DNA from: Sphingomonas sp. A2-49
GTDB lineage: Bacteria > Pseudomonadota > Alphaproteobacteria > Sphingomonadales > Sphingomonadaceae
NCBI RefSeq assembly: GCF_025548555.1
Contig: NZ_JAJLPA010000002.1
Span: 124,001 to 188,000 of the forward strand
Length of the DNA stretch: 64,000 nt
Direction of reading: 5' to 3'
Below are positions 36,212 through 46,800 of the stretch, piece after piece; within the stretch, counting starts at the first letter, position 1, and each line of letters begins with the position of its first letter. A program made the translations under genes and the position numbers. Under the pieces are notes generated by a model, which was not told the origin of the DNA, searched no databases, and worked only from the letters and a program-made list of their open reading frames with translations.

Positions 36212-36550
36212 TCAATCCGAGTTTGTATTGGAGATGAGGGAGGATGCCCCGCCGATCACTTCGATCGCTTCCAGCGTCATCAAGCCAATACCCGGGATAT
36301 CCGAAAGTTGGTCTGCAAACGCACGGACGCGTCGCTCGTCCTCAACGATCTCGATTACAACCGCACGATCACTTTCGAGAACGTGGCGCTGGTGCAAATG
36401 CACTGATTGGCCAAAGCCAATTAACGCCTCCAGGATTGTCACGCCGGCAACCCGGGCCTCCTTAGCCCGCGCTGCGATCTCCTGGAACACCTTCCGGTCG
36501 CCGTAGTAGGCCGACTCATCCGTGTAGATGCGCAACAACTTCATAGTCAT
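36212..36550 (-). CDS. DUF190 (PII-like) protein, copy B
   Basis: 112 residues from ATG 36550 (AAGGA 7 bases upstream). Nearly the same as copy A: KLLRIYTDESAYYGDRKVFQEIAARAKEARVAGVTILEALIGFGQSVHLHQRHVLESDRAVVIEIVEDERRVRAFADQLSDIPGIGLMTLEAIEVIGGASS. PII/CutA-like fold expected. The N-terminal coding start is within or right at the end of the czcA gene, as in operon A. Confidence 0.88.
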   Translation of the reverse strand: MTMKLLRIYTDESAYYGDRKVFQEIAARAKEARVAGVTILEALIGFGQSVHLHQRHVLESDRAVVIEIVEDERRVRAFADQLSDIPGIGLMTLEAIEVIGGASSLISNTNSD

Positions 36551-36566
36551 TCGTTGTTCCTTCTCT

Positions 36567-39500
36567 TCACGCCTCAACCGGCTCGGCCAGTGTCGACTTG
36601 AGAGTTCGTCTGGCCGCGAGGCGCTCGCCTGCTCCCAGGACGACAGTGGCGATGGCCGGTAGCACCAGAAGCGTAAGAATCGTCGCTGCGATCAAACCAC
36701 CGATGACGGTCGTCGCGAGTGGTTTCTGCACCTCGGCACCAGTACCGTGCGCAAGCGCCATCGGTACGAAACCGATTGCCGGTACGAACCCGGTCATCAC
36801 CACGGCGCGCATCTTGTCGGCCATGCCGTCGCGGATGGCTTGTGCAGTCGCCAGTCCTGCCTCCAATCGCTCCCGGATGGCGGTCATTACCACCAGGCCG
36901 TTGAGAACAGCGACGCCGGCCAGGCAGATGAATCCGACAGCAGCCGATACCGAGAAGTTGATGCCCGTCAGAGCCAGCGTAAACACGCCACCGGCAAGGC
37001 CCAAGGGAACTGCCAGGAACACCGACGCCGCCCTCCCGAAGCCGCCAAGCGCCATGTAAAGCAGCCCGAAGATCGCTAGGAAGCACAGCGGCACTACGAT
37101 CGACAGCCGCTTCGATGCCGCGGCCAGGTTTTCGAACTGACCACCCCATTCGAGGTAGTAGCCAGCCGGCAGCTTCACCTGTGCGATCTTCGCCTGCGCC
37201 TCCTGCACGAACGAACCGGCATCGCGTCCGCCGAGATTGACCTGAACGACCACGCGGCGCTTGCCGTTCTCCCGGCTGATCTGGTTCAACCCTTCGGTCA
37301 GCCGGATTTGCGCCACTTGCGCGAGCGGCACCTGGCCGCGCGGCCGTCCGGCGACCTCGGGCAACAGGACCGGCAGCGACCGGATGTCGTCGAGATTGGC
37401 GCGTGTCGCGTCGGGCACGCGCACGGTGACATCGAAACGCCGGTCGCCCTCGTATACAAGCCCTGATTCTCGGCCGCCGAGCCCCGCCGCGACGGTGTCC
37501 GCAACATCGCGAATGGTCAGGCCGAACCGCGCGATCGCGGCACGATCAAGCCTCACGTCGAGCGCCGGCGCGCCACCGACTTGTTCCGCTTTGACGCTGG
37601 CCGCGCCAGGTATTGTCTGGAGCACCCGCACCATCTCGCCTGCAGTCTGCGCCATCTTGTCAAGGTCGTCGCCGTAGATCTTAATCGCGACGTCGCCGCG
37701 AACACCCGCGATCAGCTCGTTGAAACGGAGCTGGATCGGCTGACTGACCTCGTAGAGATTGCCGAGCAGTCCGCCGGTCGCTTTTTGGATCTTGGCAACA
37801 ACGTCGGCTTTGGTCGTGCCCTTGGCCCATTCCTCCTGCGGCTTCAGAATGACAAAGCCGTCCGAAACGTTCGGCGGCGCCGGGTCGGTTGCGGCTTCCG
37901 CGATACCGGTCTTTGAAAACATTAAGGCGACTTCCGGGATTTTGATCACCGCCTCCTCGACCTTGCGTTCCATCAACAGCGATTGTTCAAGGCTGACCGA
38001 GGGTACGCGCGTCGACGCAAAAGCGAGATTTTTTTCGTCGAGTTGAGGAATGAATTCCGATCCCAGCAAGCCGAAGGCGGGGATCGCGGCCAGGAAGAAG
38101 GCTAAGCCGCCGAGGATGAACGGCCAAGGCCGCGCGATCGCCTTGTCCAGCGCGGGCAGGTACCGCTCCTTGGACTTGCGGATCAGCCATACGTCCTTCT
38201 CCGCGACTTTGCCGCGGATCAGGATCGCTACCAGTGCCGGCACCAGCGTGATCGCCAAGACGAAGGCAGCCACCAGAGCGAGCATGATCGTGATCGCCAT
38301 TGGCGAGAACGTCTTGCCTTCGGTGCCGGTAAATGTGAGCAGCGGAGCGAAGGCGAGCAGGATGATCGCCTGACCAAAGACGGTCGGCTTGATCATCTCC
38401 TGCGATGCTCGCATCGTCTCCTCTAGCCGTTCCCGCAGCGAGAGCAGTCGGCCTTCATGTTCCTGTCGGTGCGCGAGTCTGGCAAGGCAGTTCTCGATGA
38501 TGATGACGGCGCCGTCGACGATCAGACCAAAGTCGAGCGCCCCCAGGCTCATCAAATTGCCGGGCACGCTGAACGCGTTCATACCCATTGCCATCATCAG
38601 GAACGAGAACGGAATGACCAGAACCGCGATCACTGCCGCGCGCCAATTGCCGAGCAGCAGGAACAACGCCACGGCGACGAGGATCGCGCCCTCAGTCAGG
38701 TTGCGCTGGACCGTAGCCACCGTCGCACCGACCAGCTCAGCGCGGTTCAGCACCACCTTCACCTGAATGCCAGGTGGAAGCGTCTTGGTTATTTGATTAA
38801 GCTTGGTGGTCGCTTGTTCGGCCACGACCCGGCTGTTCTGGCCAATCAGCATCAGCACCGTGCCGATCACCGCTTCCTGGCCGTTCATGCTGCCGGCACC
38901 GGTCCGCAAGTCGCCACCAACACGGACATTCGCGATCTGGCCGATCGTGATCGGGGTTCCGCCCCGTGTCGCTGCTACAGCGTTGCGGATCTCGTCAACG
39001 GTTCGAACACGGGAGTCTACGCGGACGAGATAGGCTTCACCGCCACGGTTGTAGTAATTGGCGCCGACCGCAAGATTGGCGTTCTCGAGAGCTTGACCAA
39101 GCTCGCTATACGAGATGCCGAAACTGCCGAGTTTGGTCGGGTCCGGTTCGACCACAAAGGTTTTGGCGAAACCGCCGATAGAGTCGACGCCGGCGACGCC
39201 GCCGACGGATCGAAGCTGAGGGCCGATAATCCAGTCCTGCACCGTACGCAGGTAGCTCGCCTTGGCCACCGCATCGGTCAGCCGCTCGCCTTCGGGTGTC
39301 AGGTAGCTCCCGTCAGGCTGCCAGCCGGGTTGGCCGGCGACTTTCTTCGCGCCCTTGCCGTCGGGGTTGGCGTAGCCAACGGTATACATGACGATCTCGC
39401 CGAGGCCGGTCGACACCGGTCCAACCTGCGGCTGCACGCCGTCTGGAAGATTTTTGGTTGCCTGGCGCAGGCGCTCGCCGACCTGTTGGCGTGCGAAGTA

Positions 39501-39809
39501 GAGGTCGGTGCTGTCGGTGAAGATCGCACTGACCTGGCTGAAACCGTTGCGCGAGATCGAACGCGTTGTTTCTAACCCGGGAATACCGGCGAGCGCGATT
39601 TCGATGGGATAGGTGACGAGTTTTTCAATTTCGACCGGCGAAAGGCGCGGGTCGATCGTGTTGATCTGAACCTGATTGGTCGTGATGTCTGGCACCGCAT
39701 CGATTGGCAGCTTCGTAAGCTGCCAAAGGCCGAGGCCGCCGATGACTAGGAAAAGGGCGAGCACCGTCCAACGCATGCGGACGGAGAGCGCCATGAGGTT
39801 GGCGATCAT
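36567..39809 (-). CDS. czcA: CzcA-like heavy-metal RND efflux pump, copy B
   Basis: 1080 residues, with the same order of domains and the same TM4 motif DFGLIVDGAVIIIEN as copy A. Most of the two proteins is identical; differences concentrate in short patches of the porter domain (for example AEQATTKLNQITKTLPPG against AEAATAKLDQVAKTLPPG) and at the C-terminus (RLAARRTLKSTLAEPVEA). Substrate range may overlap with copy A. Three bases separate it from czcB. Confidence 0.96.
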   Translation of the reverse strand: MIANLMALSVRMRWTVLALFLVIGGLGLWQLTKLPIDAVPDITTNQVQINTIDPRLSPVEIEKLVTYPIEIALAGIPGLETTRSISRNGFSQVSAIFTDSTDLYFARQQVGERLRQATKNLPDGVQPQVGPVSTGLGEIVMYTVGYANPDGKGAKKVAGQPGWQPDGSYLTPEGERLTDAVAKASYLRTVQDWIIGPQLRSVGGVAGVDSIGGFAKTFVVEPDPTKLGSFGISYSELGQALENANLAVGANYYNRGGEAYLVRVDSRVRTVDEIRNAVAATRGGTPITIGQIANVRVGGDLRTGAGSMNGQEAVIGTVLMLIGQNSRVVAEQATTKLNQITKTLPPGIQVKVVLNRAELVGATVATVQRNLTEGAILVAVALFLLLGNWRAAVIAVLVIPFSFLMMAMGMNAFSVPGNLMSLGALDFGLIVDGAVIIIENCLARLAHRQEHEGRLLSLRERLEETMRASQEMIKPTVFGQAIILLAFAPLLTFTGTEGKTFSPMAITIMLALVAAFVLAITLVPALVAILIRGKVAEKDVWLIRKSKERYLPALDKAIARPWPFILGGLAFFLAAIPAFGLLGSEFIPQLDEKNLAFASTRVPSVSLEQSLLMERKVEEAVIKIPEVALMFSKTGIAEAATDPAPPNVSDGFVILKPQEEWAKGTTKADVVAKIQKATGGLLGNLYEVSQPIQLRFNELIAGVRGDVAIKIYGDDLDKMAQTAGEMVRVLQTIPGAASVKAEQVGGAPALDVRLDRAAIARFGLTIRDVADTVAAGLGGRESGLVYEGDRRFDVTVRVPDATRANLDDIRSLPVLLPEVAGRPRGQVPLAQVAQIRLTEGLNQISRENGKRRVVVQVNLGGRDAGSFVQEAQAKIAQVKLPAGYYLEWGGQFENLAAASKRLSIVVPLCFLAIFGLLYMALGGFGRAASVFLAVPLGLAGGVFTLALTGINFSVSAAVGFICLAGVAVLNGLVVMTAIRERLEAGLATAQAIRDGMADKMRAVVMTGFVPAIGFVPMALAHGTGAEVQKPLATTVIGGLIAATILTLLVLPAIATVVLGAGERLAARRTLKSTLAEPVEA

Positions 39810-39812
39810 GAT

Positions 39813-40982
39813 CTATTCTTCCTCGCCCGCGCCCTTGCCCAGTTCGGCCTTGAGCAGGAATGCGTTTCTGGTCGCGATCTGGCTTCCCGGTGCCAGGCCC
39901 TTGACGATCTCGACCCGGCCATTGCTGCGCTGGCCGATCGTGACGTTCTGGGCGCGAAAGCCCTTCGCCGTACGGACGAAGACCACGTCGCGGCCTTCAA
40001 GGCTTTGTACCGCATCATCTGGAACCGCGATCGCATTAGAGAGATCGCCGCGGCTCGGGAGGAGCCGCACGCGGAGGGCCAACCCTGGCTGGAGCGCGCC
40101 TGGCACGTCCAGAACAGCGGTTGCCGAACGGGTCTCGCCGCTCAAACCCGGCGTTACCGCCCGGACACGTCCCTCCAACGTTCGCCCGTCCGGCAGTTCG
40201 ACAATCGCGCGGTCGCCCGGCGACAGACGTTGAGCATCAGCCGGACCGACTGCGGCCTCGATCTGAATTTTGGCGGGATCGGCAACCCGGAAAAGTTCGG
40301 TCTCGGGTTGAACGAACGCCCCAAGACTTACGTTTTCCGCGGTCACGCGTCCTGTGATCGGACTTGCGAGGACGACACCGCGACCATCACTCGTGACGTT
40401 TGCCGCTCCCGCGGCGACCTGCGCGCGTCGCGCCTCTGCCGCTGCGGAGGTCGCCCCGGCCTGAGCCTGCTCGAGATCGACCCGCGCCGATACTTTCTGC
40501 CGGTACAAATACTGCTCTCGTGCCAAAGCCTTTTGCGCCAGCGCTGCTTTTGCCGCTGCGACCGTGCGGTCCGCCGCGAATTGAGCAGCTTCACGGCTCT
40601 CGACGATCGCGAGCGCTTCGCCTGCTCTTACGGGATCTCCCAGACGCTTGAGCAGGCGCGTCACCGCCCCTCCGGCTCTCGCTGTTACGATCGCCTCGCC
40701 GGTTGGGGAGGCTGCCACCGTCGCTTGGCTGACGATTTCGGCACCCAGACCGCCTGCCTTGACCGCTTCAGTCGCGATACCAGCTTGCTGCACTGCTTGT
40801 GCCGTCATTGCCAAGGTATCCGGCTTGTTCTCCTTGACCGGTTCAGCCGCAGGAACGTTGGCCGGGGACACGACAGGCGTCGAACCGCCCGTGGTACAGC
40901 GCGCAACCGCAAAACCACCGAGCGCGGCGATCAACGCAACACCGGTCGCACCGCCAAGCACGCGCTTATCTTGAAGCATCAT
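39813..40982 (-). CDS. czcB: CzcB-like periplasmic adaptor, copy B
   Basis: 389 residues from the first of two ATG codons at 40982 (GGAG 7 bases upstream). N-terminal hydrophobic helix and Cys (GGFAVARCTTGG), which looks like a degenerate lipobox compared with copy A (LAGCSADG). The rest has the same hairpin, lipoyl and barrel blocks as copy A and the same end LGKGAGEEE. Adaptor between CzcA and CzcC. Confidence 0.94.
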   Translation of the reverse strand: MMLQDKRVLGGATGVALIAALGGFAVARCTTGGSTPVVSPANVPAAEPVKENKPDTLAMTAQAVQQAGIATEAVKAGGLGAEIVSQATVAASPTGEAIVTARAGGAVTRLLKRLGDPVRAGEALAIVESREAAQFAADRTVAAAKAALAQKALAREQYLYRQKVSARVDLEQAQAGATSAAAEARRAQVAAGAANVTSDGRGVVLASPITGRVTAENVSLGAFVQPETELFRVADPAKIQIEAAVGPADAQRLSPGDRAIVELPDGRTLEGRVRAVTPGLSGETRSATAVLDVPGALQPGLALRVRLLPSRGDLSNAIAVPDDAVQSLEGRDVVFVRTAKGFRAQNVTIGQRSNGRVEIVKGLAPGSQIATRNAFLLKAELGKGAGEEE

Positions 40983-41067
40983 AGGTGTTCTCCAAGATAA
41001 GACGAGGCGCAAGCATACGATACATGCCCAAGGCACGTGCGACCGGAACCTGGCGTGTGTTCAGGGT

Positions 41068-42402
41068 TCATGGCTGCCGCGCCTCGCCATTGGCGAGGGT
41101 GGCTGGCGTTGTCAGACGCTGCAATCTCGCTTCTGCATCGTGGTAGGCGGCAAGCGCATCGACATATGCTTGCCGGGTTTGGGACAGCGTCCGCTCGGCG
41201 TCTAGCAGCGCGATTTGGTCGAACTTGCCTTGGGCGTAACCGATACGCGCGATCCTGGCTGCCTCAGCTGCAGCGGTGAGGCCTGGGCCTCCGGTCGCGC
41301 GTGCAGTTGCGGCAGCGTTGGCGACCTCGGTTTGCGCACGGGCGATGTCCTGACGGGTATCGAGTGCCACGAGCGAGCGCAGCGCCTGAGCCTGCGTCTG
41401 CTCGGCTTGCGACTGACTAACAAAGGCCCGGCCATTGTTGAAGATCGGGATGGGGACACTCACGCCGATCACGGCGGCAGTGTCATTAGTCTCCGCGATA
41501 CGGCGGGCGCCTGCGCTGATCGTGATGTTGGGAATGCGTGACGCGCGAGCCAGCCGAACCTGCGCATCCGCCGCCCGAACGTCGGCGGTGGCCGCGGCAA
41601 AAGCAAGCGTCGCTTCAACCTCGACACGCTGAGCTGGTCCATAGAGACTCGCGACCTGATCGAACCAGGCGCGGTCAAGCGATCCCGTGATCGGGCGACC
41701 GATGAGTGCGGCAAGATTGAACCTCGCAGCCTGTGCCTGCCGCCCCGCACTGTCGGCAGCAACCTGTGCGTTGATTCGGAGGACATCAGCGCGTTGCTGC
41801 TCGATTGGCGACGCCGCGCCGGCACGTACGCGTTCGCTCGCGATCCGCAACGCATTTGCTGCGATAGCAGACTGCTCCGAAAGCACTTCTGTGCGACGCT
41901 CGGCTGCGGCCGCCTCGACATAGAGCTGCGTGATCCGGAGCCGAAGGTCCGCAACGGCGATTGCGGTCTGGATCTCAGCCCGGGTCAGTCGTGCGTTCGC
42001 CAGCGCAAGCCGCGCGCTGCGCTTGCCTCCTAGCTCCAGAGGCAGAGCAACTCCAACGCTTGATTCAGCCCTGCGGAGGCCTCGATATTGGCCCGAACCC
42101 GCTAGATTTTCGACTTGCAACTGAACTTCGGGGTTGGGCCGCAATCCGGCTATCGTCCGGGCAGCCGTGACCGCCTGAACGCCCGCAGTCGATGCTGCAA
42201 TCGAGGGCGAAGCGGCGCCGCCCTGAGACAGGGCTGCTTCAAGGCTAAGCACATCTGCCCCGGTCGAAGTCGTCGCACCGGTCGGCGTCGTTGCCCCCCC
42301 CGATTGTGATTCCGTTTGCGCCTGCGCGGCCGATGCGCCGGCGAGGCACGCGACCAGCGTTGCATTCAATATGCACGACACTGCGCGCAGCGGAACGATC
42401 AT
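41068..42402 (-). CDS. czcC: CzcC-like outer-membrane channel, copy B
   Basis: 444 residues from ATG 42402 (AGGGG 8 bases upstream; an in-frame GTG at 42411 is less likely). Signal peptide with MIVPLRAVSCILNATLVACLAGASAAQA, then the same repeat blocks as copy A (SVGVALPLELGGKRSARLALANARLTRAEI, VIGVSVPIPIFNNGRAFVSQSQAEQTQAQALRSL, YAQGKFDQIALLDAERTLSQTRQAYVDALAAYHDAEARL). Starts 12 bases after the CDF gene. Confidence 0.94.
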   Translation of the reverse strand: MIVPLRAVSCILNATLVACLAGASAAQAQTESQSGGATTPTGATTSTGADVLSLEAALSQGGAASPSIAASTAGVQAVTAARTIAGLRPNPEVQLQVENLAGSGQYRGLRRAESSVGVALPLELGGKRSARLALANARLTRAEIQTAIAVADLRLRITQLYVEAAAAERRTEVLSEQSAIAANALRIASERVRAGAASPIEQQRADVLRINAQVAADSAGRQAQAARFNLAALIGRPITGSLDRAWFDQVASLYGPAQRVEVEATLAFAAATADVRAADAQVRLARASRIPNITISAGARRIAETNDTAAVIGVSVPIPIFNNGRAFVSQSQAEQTQAQALRSLVALDTRQDIARAQTEVANAAATARATGGPGLTAAAEAARIARIGYAQGKFDQIALLDAERTLSQTRQAYVDALAAYHDAEARLQRLTTPATLANGEARQP

Positions 42403-42413
42403 CCTGCGCACCC

Positions 42414-43046
42414 CTATGTTGCCGGCCGAAGTTCCGCCCGCGCGTTGCGGACGATGTCATAGGCTGAATGAAGGAAGAGGAGCGCAATCACGCCTGCGAC
42501 ACCGAGGTCGGGCCACGCGCTACCCGTCCAGGCGACGAGCCCTGCCGCGACGATCACCGCGACGTTGGCGATCGCATCGTTGCGGCTGAACAACCAGATT
42601 GCGCGCACATTGGCGTCACCCTCGCGGAAGCGGGACAGCACCAGCGCCGCGCTGACATTCACCGCCAGCGCGACGATGCCGATCATGCCCATCAACTCCG
42701 CCTCGGGCAGCGTCGCATTGAACGCTCGCCAAATGGCGAACGCTATAACGCCAAGGCCGAGCGCACCGAGGAAAAGCCCTTGGGTCAAGGCGACGTGCGC
42801 CCTGGCGCGCGCTGTCCATGCCAGCGCCAGCAAGCCGAGCAGGCTGATCGAGCCGTCGCCGATGAAATCCAGCGAGTCGGCCTTGAGTGCCTGGCTTTCG
42901 GCGATGAAGCCCCCCACCAGCTCGCATAGGCCGAAGCCGAGATTGAGAATCACAACGATGGCAAGCGCACGGCGATAAGCCGGGTCATGCTGGGCGCGTT
43001 TCTCATCGCCATGACAGGCGCACGCGTCGGTTCGGATGTCGGTCAT
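42414..43046 (-). CDS. CDF-like cation transporter, first gene of czc operon B
   Basis: 210 residues. The N-terminus carries a Cys/His segment (DACACHGDEKRAQHD). About six transmembrane helices follow, with the CDF metal site ADSLDFIGDGSISLLG in helix 2 and LFSRNDAIANVAVIVAAG in helix 5; no large cytoplasmic C-terminal domain. Exports divalent cations into the periplasm for the CzcCBA pump. The MerR-type promoter at 43053-43083 lies directly upstream, placing it as promoter-proximal gene. Ends 12 bases before czcC. Confidence 0.9.
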   Translation of the reverse strand: MTDIRTDACACHGDEKRAQHDPAYRRALAIVVILNLGFGLCELVGGFIAESQALKADSLDFIGDGSISLLGLLALAWTARARAHVALTQGLFLGALGLGVIAFAIWRAFNATLPEAELMGMIGIVALAVNVSAALVLSRFREGDANVRAIWLFSRNDAIANVAVIVAAGLVAWTGSAWPDLGVAGVIALLFLHSAYDIVRNARAELRPAT

Positions 43047-43052
43047 CCGGCT

Positions 43053-43083
43053 TCCCTACAATCTCCAGCTACTGTAGAAGCAA
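43053..43083 (-). promoter_or_regulatory. MerR-type promoter/operator of czc operon B
   Basis: Minus strand: -35 TTGCTT (43083-43078), 19-base spacer CTACAGTAGCTGGAGATTG, -10 TAGGGA (43058-43053). The dyad CTACAG/CTGGAG lies between the boxes. It is in the gap between the divergent merR gene and the CDF gene. The -10 ends only 7 bases from the ATG of the CDF gene (43046), so the transcript would be nearly leaderless or the gene starts further on. Confidence 0.75.
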
Positions 43084-43123
43084 GAGAAATGTGAACCGCT
43101 TCAGAAAGGATAATCAGATCGTG

Positions 43124-43522
43124 ATGAAAATTGGTGAGCTGTCGCGCGCGACCGCGACGAAGGTGACGACAATCCGCTTCTACGAGCAAATTGGACTGCT
43201 CGCGTCACCGGTGCGAACAGCTTCGGGACGACGTACCTATGCGGCTGATGACGTGGACCGGCTGAACTTCGTTCGTAACGGGCGGAGGCTAGGCTTCACG
43301 ATCGAGGAAGTCCGCTCGCTTCTCGCGCTCGCCGACCAACCGGAGCGTGACTGCGCGGCCGCGGCGGAAATCGCGGCGCGCCATCTTATCGGTGTGGAGC
43401 ACCGGCTGCGCCAGCTTTCGGCTTTACGCGAGGAATTAGCCGCCATGAGCGCAAGTGGCTGCTGCGCCCGATCAATGATTGACTGCAAGGTCATTCAGGC
43501 AATAGCCCGACCGGCTAAATAG
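43124..43522 (+). CDS. MerR family regulator (PbrR/ZntR-like)
   Basis: 132 residues from ATG 43124 (in-frame GTG 43121 and ATG 43091 also exist). Winged helix MKIGELSRATATKVTTIRFYEQIGLLASPVRTASGRRTYAADD, coiled dimer helix, Cys in RDCAAAAEIA (about residue 79) and the metal loop SGCCARSMIDCKVIQAI, a CC-x6-C pattern as in ZntR/PbrR-type Zn, Cd or Pb sensors. It probably recognises the five related boxes at 43053, 47258, 48629, 58221 and 30661. Confidence 0.92.
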   Translation: MKIGELSRATATKVTTIRFYEQIGLLASPVRTASGRRTYAADDVDRLNFVRNGRRLGFTIEEVRSLLALADQPERDCAAAAEIAARHLIGVEHRLRQLSALREELAAMSASGCCARSMIDCKVIQAIARPAK

Positions 43523-43839
43523 CTCCCGCGTTATTCGCCGCGGACCATGGGTGATGCCAATGTAACGATTAATTTATGCTCTTGACCAGACTGGAGTCGT
43601 TTTGTCGCCATCAGCACTAAGAACTATTGGTGCGCGCTTCCTAAAACGATAATGATCTCTGAACTAGCTCGGTCGGGATCTCGATTTATTAGCCAGGCGA
43701 AAGGAATAGGATAGATTTGGCTGCTCTCCAGCCAAGGGTGCTAGCAACAAGCTGCAAGATCTTCCGGAAGAGGGATCGGTACGCGACAGTTCGGACGCGG
43801 ACGCCGAGCCACTGGCAATTTAGCTCTAAGCGAGGTGAT
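43523..43839. other. intergenic stretch before the P-type ATPase
   Basis: 317 bases. The AT content is higher than around it (for example TTAATTTATGCTCTTGACC). A TTGACC at 43581 resembles a -35 but no 19-base spaced -10 or dyad follows, so I cannot call it a MerR box. No gene is seen. Confidence 0.4.
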
Positions 43840-46800
43840 ATGACAATGACAGATTCTCAAGATGTCCAAGCTGGGTTGCCGCAATGGCGCTTCAAGATTG
43901 AAGGTCTCGATTGCCAGAACGAGGTCCGAACGCTGCGCGATGCGGTGGGTCCACTGATTGGTGAGGGAACCAACCTCGCCTTTGATACTGCTGACGGCTT
44001 TATGACGGTCGAGTCTGGCGGGTCGATCGATATTGCCGCCATCGAGCAAGCAGTCGCCACGACCGGCATGCGTGCGCACCTGACTCCGGAACTGGCATCT
44101 CGATCGGCGGATGGTCCTTGGCTCTTTCAGATCGAAGGGCTGGACTGCGCGAATGAGGTCGCGAAGCTTAAACGCGAGATCGGCTCGCTGGTTGGAGGCG
44201 ACACGTTCCTGTTCTTCGACACCACGCAGGGTCGCATGACCGTCGCGCGCCAAGCGCGCGCAACGGTCGATGATATACTCGATCGTCTGATGTCGGCAGG
44301 CTTGCGAGGCACTATCCTCGGCGATCCCATGGTTGCTGCGTTGCTCTTTCGAATTCCAGAACTGCAAGCGCGGGACCAAGTCGCCGCACTGACCAAGGAG
44401 CTTGCGCCGCTTGTCGGCGAGGGCGCGCTCGCGTTTGACACCGAGACAGGCGCGCTGACCGTCCTGCCCAACGGCGCGGATCGAGCAGCCATCACGACGG
44501 CCATTGGCAACACCGGATTGCAGGCTTCATCAAAGAGCGAACCTTCGCAAGCGACACCGTCACCGGCTTTGCACGCCCAACCGTCTGAAGTCTGCGGCTG
44601 CGAGCCGAGCGGGGCGGAGGCACTCTCGCCTCCCGTTCCAACACACATCGTCGGCGGAATGGTCTTTCGCATCCACGGCATGGATTGCGCCGACGAGATC
44701 GCGGCGTTGAAACGGGAAGTCGGTCCGATCGTAGGCGAGGAAGCCTTGTCCTTCGACCTGTTGAATGGCCGCATGGCAATCGGCCGAGCGCCCGATACAG
44801 AACTCGAAGCGCGGATCGAGAAAGCCGTCCAGCGCGCCGGTCTGCGCGCTGAGCCGTGGATCGAGGGCAGCACCAGCGACGCTTCGGTGGCCGACGACCG
44901 TCGGCGGCGACTTCAGACCTGGCTGACTAGCGCCAGCGGGGTCTTTTCAGCACTCGGCTTCGCGGCGCACGCATGGCTGGTTGGCGGCATCGTCGCGGCC
45001 TTCGAGGCGGGCGAGGCCGCCGCCGGATCGACACCGCTCATCAGCAAAATACTCTACACCCTCGCGATTTTGGCGGCTGTCCGCTACGTCGCGCCGAAGG
45101 CGTGGCTGTCGGCCAGACGGTTGCGTCCGGACATGAACCTGCTGATGATGATCGCGGTTGCGGGCGCGATCGGCATTGGAGCCTGGTTCGAAGCAGCGAC
45201 AGTGTCCTTCTTCTTTGCGCTCGCGCTGGCGCTCGAAGCATGGAGCCTTGGCCGAGCACGACGCGCGGTCGCCGCGTTGATGGAGCTCGCGCCGCTAACA
45301 GCCCGCGTTCGGCACGAGGACGGAAGCGAACACGATGTGCCCGCCGGCGAGGTCGCAATGGGCGCGCACCTCGTCATACGGCCCGGAGAAAAGGTTCCGC
45401 TTGATGGAATCGTCTCAACCGGCGAAAGTGAGGTCAACCAGGCGCCAATCACCGGCGAGAGCGTTCCGGTCGCGAAGACCATCGGCGCGGAAGTGTTCGC
45501 GGGAACGATCAATGGGGAGGGAGTTCTCGACGTCCTCACGACAAAGGCTGCGAACGACACGACGCTGGCGCAGATCATTCGGATGGTCGGGTCAGCCCAG
45601 AGCCGACGCGCACCGAGCGAGCAATGGGTCGAGAAATTCGCCCGGATATACACGCCCGTCGTCATGGCGCTCGCCCTAGCCGTCTTCTTGGTTCCTCCGC
45701 TCGTTTTCGGCAGCGGATGGGAGACTTGGTTCTATCGCGCGCTAGTATTGCTGGTGATTGCTTGTCCCTGTGCGCTCGTCATCTCGACCCCGGTTACGAT
45801 TGTCGCGGCGCTCGCGGGCGCCGCCAAGCAGGGCGTGCTAATCAAAGGCGGAACTTATCTTGAAACGCCGGCGAGGCTGCAAGCCATCGCCATGGACAAG
45901 ACCGGCACGCTCACCAGGGGCGAACCTCAGGTCGTCGAGTTCCTGCCCTTCGACGGCCGCAGCGTGGCGGAGCTGCTAGGATTGGCGGCCGCGCTCGAAG
46001 CGCGGAGCGAACATCCGATTGCTCGCGCCATCCTTGCCAAGGCGACCGAGCAGGCGCTCACCTTTGTGCCCGCCGACGAGCTCAGGGCGATCATGGGTCG
46101 TGGAGTTACCGGCCTGGTCGACGGTCGCGACGCCTGGCTCGGCTCGCGCCGCTTTCTCGACGAGCGGACCGGCGGCGCTCAGGCGGCACTGGATCACGCC
46201 GACCGGCTGGCGAGTGCGGGGCGCACAATCGTCGCCGTCGGCCTCGATGACAAGGTACATGGTCTGATCGCGGTCGCCGACACGGTCAGGCCGGAAGCCA
46301 AGAGCATCGTGACGGCACTCCATCGCGCCGGCGTCAAGCATGTGGTGATGCTCACAGGCGACAATCTGGCAACGGCGCAGGCGATCGCGATGCAGACCGG
46401 CATCGACGAGGTTAAAGCGGAATTGTTGCCCGGTGACAAAGTTGGTGCCGTCGAGGATCTCGTGCGGCGCTTCGGATCGGTCGCGATGGTCGGCGACGGC
46501 GTCAATGACGCGCCAGCCATGGGCCGCGCAAACCTTGGCATCGCAATGGGCGCCATGGGCAGCGACGCGGCGATCGAGACCGCGGACATCGCGCTTATGT
46601 CGGACGACCTCTCCAAGCTGCCCTGGCTGATCCGGCATTCGCGGGCGACGCTTGCTGTCGTAAGGCAAAACGTCGGTTTCTCGCTGGCGGTGAAGCTGCT
46701 CTTTTTGGCTCTGACGCTAATCGGCGTTGCATCGTTATGGGGTGCAATCGCCGCGGATGTCGGGGCCTCGCTGCTCGTGGTCCTGAACGGTCTCAGACTA

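Noticed and set aside
43581..43610. TTGACC before the P-type ATPase as a sixth MerR box
   Set aside because: No dyad and no -10 at 19-base spacing; similarity limited to the -35.
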